Of a stretch of 10,052 nt of DNA, positions 6,248 through 10,052 are shown one piece after another (within the stretch, counting starts at the first letter, position 1; each line of letters opens with the position of its first letter). The stretch is from Cyclostephanos tholiformis (taxonomy: Eukaryota > Bacillariophyta > Thalassiosirophyceae > Thalassiosirales > Thalassiosiraceae): positions 1-10,052 of the forward strand of contig JALLPB010001390.1 in assembly GCA_036939975.1 (NCBI GenBank), read 5' to 3'. Below the pieces are notes generated by a model. The model worked only from the letters and a program-made list of their open reading frames with translations, had not been told where the DNA came from and made no database searches. A program made the position numbers and the translations under genes.

Positions 6248-6353
6248 ATGGCCTTGACCGCTGCCCTTGGCCATCTATCACCTGCTCCCGTGCAGTGATC
6301 CTCCTCACCACATCAGGGGTGATGGCAGGTCTTCTTGATTTGGTTTTTTTCAT
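6248..6353 (-). CDS. Possible small first exon, mirror copy
   Basis: Exact inverted copy of 3700-3805; the same low-confidence reading applies. Confidence 0.2.
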
Positions 6354-6577
6354 TCTGTTAGGGCTGTTTGGGGTGCTGAATGGCAACCCATTGAAAAAAG
6401 GCAAGATGGGGGGGGGCTTGGACTGTGATGGCTGGAATTTTTAAACTATACAAAACTACCCACCAAAAGTTTGCTTTTGCGGTGGGGTTGATATTGGGGA
6501 GATGGTTGCACGACAGTGGCGGAACATGAGAGGAGGACTTTTTCACCTTGTTTGAGGGTGGCAAAGTGAGCATTGAA

Positions 6578-6613
6578 TAAAAATAAAAATAAAAATAAAA
6601 ATAAAAATAAAAA
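6578..6613 (-). repeat. (TTTTTA)6 microsatellite, mirror copy
   Basis: Exact inverted copy of 3440-3475; reads (TAAAAA)6 on the plus strand. Confidence 0.95.
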
Positions 6614-7047
6614 TACTCCGTGGTATTATGCGGATCCCAGATGGCAAATCAACTACACAACAATTAACAAAAACATGTGGGCTCAACCGAGTGGGCACAG
6701 AGTAAGAGGTTTGAGTGGTGGAAAGTGCAGAGGGGGGAGCGCAATCAGATTAATTTTGGGGGCATTGAGTTGAGGTTATGTGAAAATAAAATAAAGTAGA
6801 TCAGTTCATAATAATTAATTTTTTTCTCAGCCAGTTTGTACATTTAAATAAAATCTTTTGACAGCTGACAGTGCCATTGACCCCCCCCCCATTTTGGAGG
6901 TGGTACTGCAAGGGTTTTGCCTTGTTCATCATATCCATGCCGCTAGAACAGGCAAACAGCTCCACCATGGGGGTGTTCTATTTTGGATGTTCAACAATTT
7001 TTTTCTTCAAATAGTACTATTCCCACTTACGTAATTGCATGGTATCG

Positions 7048-7287
7048 TACATTTATGCTCCCAAGAACATTTTCTAAAATCTGGGCCAACCATTCTTGCC
7101 AGTGTATTGGTGTAAGGATTCATCAATTCATCCATGAGATTTACCCACCACGGCATCTAAAAGTAGTACTCAAACACTTTATATGTACAATGAGAAAGTG
7201 AAATGAGTCTTGGGTGCTATTTCATAGCCTCAACCATGGAAATAGGAATCAATTCCATTCAGCTTGACCTTCAAAATTTTCTAAATT
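7048..7287 (-). repeat. Subfamily B copy 1, mirror copy
   Basis: Exact inverted copy of 2766-3005. Confidence 0.65.
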
Positions 7288-7305
7288 TGTGCTAACCTGA
7301 TTCAG

Positions 7306-7578
7306 TGGTTGTGTCCATACCTTAACCTTGAACGGCATGTAAAAGCTGATGTTCACAAGCTGGATGAGCCACGTGCATCTTGTGGGGAATTGACACAGGC
7401 TTTTGAATTGGATCAACAATGGTTCCAAGCATGTTGCATTGTTGAGGATAGGGGCTGCACTGAAGAATTTGCTAAGAAAAAATATCTTCAAAATTTCTTC
7501 TCTAGGCAATGTTGTAGATATGGTGTGTTGTATGAATACTCATCAAAACAGAATAAAAAATTATTTTGTCATGTTTGA
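7306..7578 (+). pseudogene. Exon-like coding segment, mirror copy
   Basis: Exact inverted copy of 2475-2747. On this strand the signals read directly: GCTAAC at 7291-7296, an acceptor ending TTCAG at 7305, an open frame from TGG at 7306, and TGA at 7576-7578. Confidence 0.4.
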
Positions 7579-7730
7579 AATGCATTTTCTGGTGTTTGTT
7601 ATCTCGTCTTGCTAGCTAAAATGAGTTTTGTTTGATGTGTTTATTTGTTGTTTTGTCTGTTGATTGGCCACTTGTGTAGCTTTTTTGCCCTCATTTTTAA
7701 AGGCTATTTAGGACAACTACCAAGTGTATA

Positions 7731-7921
7731 TGTTAGTCCCCGTATGCGCACAATTTCATTATGCGTACTGGGACTCCCCATATGCAAATTTTTTAGCATT
7801 TCCTGCCTGTACACGTAGGATTTGGTGATTTCCCTGTGATTTCCCTTCGCATATGGGGAAAACCGTACGCATACGGGGCCCCAGTATGCATAATGGGATC
7901 GCTCCCATACGGGGACTAACA
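7731..7921. mobile_element. 191-bp MITE-like element, mirror copy
   Basis: Exact inverted copy of 2132-2322, with the same TA flanks. Confidence 0.72.
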
Positions 7922-8084
7922 TATTTATCATTATTCATCAAACCAAGCAAATCTTGCCCCCATGCACTGTTCATCTTTCATGCATCCTTTGCTTGCAGAT
8001 TCCACTTGAACTTTTTCACCACATGCTTCATTACCTTAGGATCACCGGATTGCAATCAAGTCTCATTCCACTTGATCTTTACAA
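7922..8084 (-). pseudogene. Decayed open frame, mirror copy
   Basis: Exact inverted copy of 1969-2131, carrying the same two TGA codons; not independent evidence for a gene. Confidence 0.25.
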
Positions 8085-9322
8085 ATGAAGGTGCTAAAAC
8101 ACTTTGTATACAGCCCAATATGGATATGAGATACAGAGTGGGGTGGTTTACAGGCTAAAACATAACACCTGAGGATGTTACTTGGTCTCAGCATTGTTAT
8201 CTCCAATTTTCCAACCTGAACAGGTGTAAAACTGTTGGGGTGCACCCTCATGCCCATCCACAGTATATGATGGTGCTAAAACACATTCAATACATCTTAT
8301 ATGTATATAAGAAGCAAAGTGGGGTGGTTTACAGCCTCAAACATGGCACCATGACATTATTTGTGCTCACCCTAACCCCCAATTTTCCAAAATTTGGCCT
8401 CCACCTGCACAGGTGAAACAGTGTCAGGGTGCACTCACATGCCCATCCACATTATGGGGGTATATACCCCCAGTTATCCAAATTTTGGCCCCCACATCCC
8501 TCTTGCACAGGTTTAACAGAGTAAGAGTGCACCTATATGCCCATCCAAAACAGTCTCAAACACAATACCATATGATATTTGGGCTCACCCTTACCCTCAA
8601 ATTTCCAAACTTTGATCCCCACCAGCACAGGTGTAACAGTGTAAGAGTGCACCCATATGCCCATTCACATCATATAAACATGCTCAAATACTTTACATAC
8701 ATCCAATATGGATTTGAGATACAGAGTGGGGTGGTTTACAGCCTCAAACATGATGCCATGATGTTATTTAGGCTCACATTAACCCCCAATTTCCCATAAT
8801 TTTGCCCCCACCTGCACAGGTGTAACAGTCAGAGGATGGACTTATATGCCCATCCACAGTATATGAAGGTGCTGACACACTTCATATACATTCAATATGA
8901 AAGTGAGATACAGATTGAGGTGGTTTTCAGCCTCAAACATGACACCATGATGTTATTTGGGCTCACCCTTCCCCCATTTTTCAAAAAATTATCCTCCAGC
9001 TTCTGACCAGGTGTAACAGTGTACAAGTTACCCCATATGCCCATCCACAGCATATGAAGGTGCCAAAACACTTCATTTACATTCAATATGGATGTGATAA
9101 GGTGCAGAGTGGGGTTGGCTTGCAGCCACGATCACTACAATATTATGTTGTATTGGTTTACCTACTCCTAAAATTTTCCAAAATTTGGTCCCCAGCCCTT
9201 GCACTGGTGTAACAGTAAAAGGGTGTGCCCATCACCCATATACCCATCTACAGCATATGTCAGTGAACATCAATGTCATTTGGGCTCCAGTTTCCCCAAT
9301 TTTTCTCATATTTTGCCCCTAT
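8085..9322 (-). repeat. ~190-bp tandem repeat array, mirror copy
   Basis: Exact inverted copy of 731-1968, including both truncated units and all copy-specific substitutions. Confidence 0.9.
8455..8472. repeat. 18-bp perfect palindrome, mirror copy
   Basis: Inverted counterpart of 1581-1598. Being self-complementary, it reads identically in both arms. Confidence 0.8.
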
Positions 9323-9344
9323 GTAATTGTGATGATGATGGCAA

Positions 9345-9440
9345 TGGCAGTATGGCAGTATGGCAGTATGGCAGTATGGCAGTATGGCAGTATGGCAGTA
9401 TGGCAATATGGCAATATGGCAATCTGGCAATCTGGCAATA
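9345..9440 (-). repeat. 8-bp minisatellite, mirror copy
   Basis: Exact inverted copy of 613-708, with the same seven identical and five variant units in the same order. Identical unit number in both arms is notable because tandem tracts normally change length fastest. Confidence 0.95.
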
Positions 9441-9444
9441 TGGA

Positions 9445-9562
9445 AATGTGGCAATGGCAATCACGGTGACAACCATGGCAACAGCAGCCACAGTGACAAC
9501 CATGGCAACAGCAACCACAACAACCATGACGACAACTACCACAACCACTGCAATGGCAACAG
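9445..9562 (-). repeat. Triplet-phased tract with 27-bp duplication, mirror copy
   Basis: Exact inverted copy of 491-608. Read on the plus strand it gives ACC/AAC/GGC-type triplets and threonine- or asparagine/histidine-rich spurious frames. Confidence 0.8.
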
Positions 9563-10052
9563 GAATGGTATCTCCCATATTGTGAGACTCAATGGGACAG
9601 ACTGTGTTGTGCTATCTCCCCTCACCAATGATTTTTCTCTCTCCCACTGCCTCCTTTTCCCTCTCCTCTGTTGCCCACCACATCCAACCAACCCATCACT
9701 GTTGATTGTTATTTTTAAGGATATGTTGTCATGGCAGCTACTTTGTCCATAGACTGTGGTGGAGACAATGATATGACAGCATTGTTGCCATTATCATCAT
9801 CTGCTGTCTCCCCTTTCTCCCCCCACCTCCCTTGCACACCCATCTATTGCCCATCAGGTCCTCCAAATTGAGTTTATTGCTATTTTTTAAGGTCTTCCAA
9901 TGACACAACATTGACAACAACAGCATCATCATTGTCATTTGTCATTTGTCATGTTGAAGCAAGATCGAATAATTCAATTCAAATAGCCGATTAGACGTTG
10001 ATAATCGAGATATTAATTTAATTATGAGAGTATCTGGTTCTACTCTGAAACT
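9563..10052. other. Gene-free low-complexity right end (mirror of 1-490)
   Basis: Exact inverted copy of the left end: pyrimidine-rich on the plus strand at about 9620-9850, AT-rich in the last 100 bases, with no telomere-type repeat at the terminus. Confidence 0.6.

Larger units (their letters stand above)
1..10052. repeat. Perfect spacer-free palindrome filling the whole window
   Basis: The first bases (agtttcagag) and the last (ctctgaaact) are reverse complements, and the match continues inward to the dyad between 5026 and 5027. Every landmark has an exact partner at 10053-x: the G10 run at 3163-3172 pairs with C10 at 6881-6890, the twelve 8-bp units at 613-708 with 9345-9440, and the (TTTTTA)6 tract at 3440-3475 with its complement at 6578-6613. 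Every open frame on one strand has a same-length partner encoding the same peptide on the other strand. I saw no mismatch or indel. Arms of 5,026 bp with no spacer and no divergence are typical of fold-back artefacts such as a missed hairpin adapter or inverted ligation. Natural alternatives are an inverted dimer of a linear replicon, a copied hairpin end, or a very recent palindromic amplification. The window probably is the complete record. Confidence 0.98.
5027..10052 (-). repeat. Right arm of the palindrome (reverse complement of 1-5026)
   Basis: This arm is an exact inverted copy of the left arm. Each feature listed on the left at a..b exists here at 10053-b..10053-a on the opposite strand. 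The main mirrors are entered separately so that both coordinate sets are available, but they are not independent observations. Confidence 0.95.

Noticed and set aside
1..10052. A transposon with 5-kb terminal inverted repeats, or a hairpin-ended viral or plasmid genome
   Set aside because: There is no spacer, transposase, polymerase, capsid or terminal-protein gene, and the content is eukaryotic repeats; symmetry alone does not support a replicon.

Overview
The whole 10,052-base window is one perfect inverted repeat. Base x pairs with base 10053-x from the first base to the last, and the symmetry centre lies between 5026 and 5027 with no spacer. I checked this at both ends, at the centre and at many internal landmarks. 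There are therefore only 5,026 bases of independent sequence. Everything described for the left arm (1-5026) recurs identically, on the opposite strand, in the right arm (5027-10052). A repeat that fills the record exactly, is centred exactly and has identical homopolymers and microsatellites in both arms is most simply a fold-back sequencing or assembly product (missed hairpin adapter, inverted ligation or collapsed hairpin). A very young or hairpin-derived natural palindrome cannot be excluded from sequence alone.  The unique half looks like repeat-rich, gene-poor nuclear DNA of a eukaryote. The signs are moderately AT-rich sequence, microsatellites and minisatellites, a diverged array of roughly 190-bp repeats, a non-autonomous TA-flanked inverted-repeat element, and short open segments bounded by intron-like signals. 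One of these signals is a CTAAC branch-site-like motif about 10 bases before a CAG acceptor, a compact arrangement common in filamentous fungi. A fungus is my best guess, with low confidence; plants, oomycetes and other protists remain possible. There are no bacterial operons, tRNA or rRNA genes, and no recognisable complete gene.  Layout of the left arm, mirrored in the right: 1-490 is low-complexity, purine-rich sequence with a faint internal duplication. 491-608 is triplet-phased sequence with a 27-bp duplication. 613-708 holds twelve 8-bp units. About 731-1968 is an array of eight full or truncated copies of a roughly 190-bp repeat. 1969-2131 is a decayed open frame. 2132-2322 is a 191-bp MITE-like element. 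2475-2747 is a minus-strand exon-like segment. About 2766-3005 and 4142-4350 are two diverged, separated relatives of the array repeat. Between those two relatives lie a G10 run, a (TTTTTA)6 microsatellite, a small possible exon and a TG-rich tract. 4351-4718 holds nothing I recognise. The last 308 bases before the centre, read outward from it, contain two overlapping open frames cut off by the symmetry point.  No genes can be seen working together. The useful content is the palindrome itself, the repeat families, and three short candidate coding remnants.
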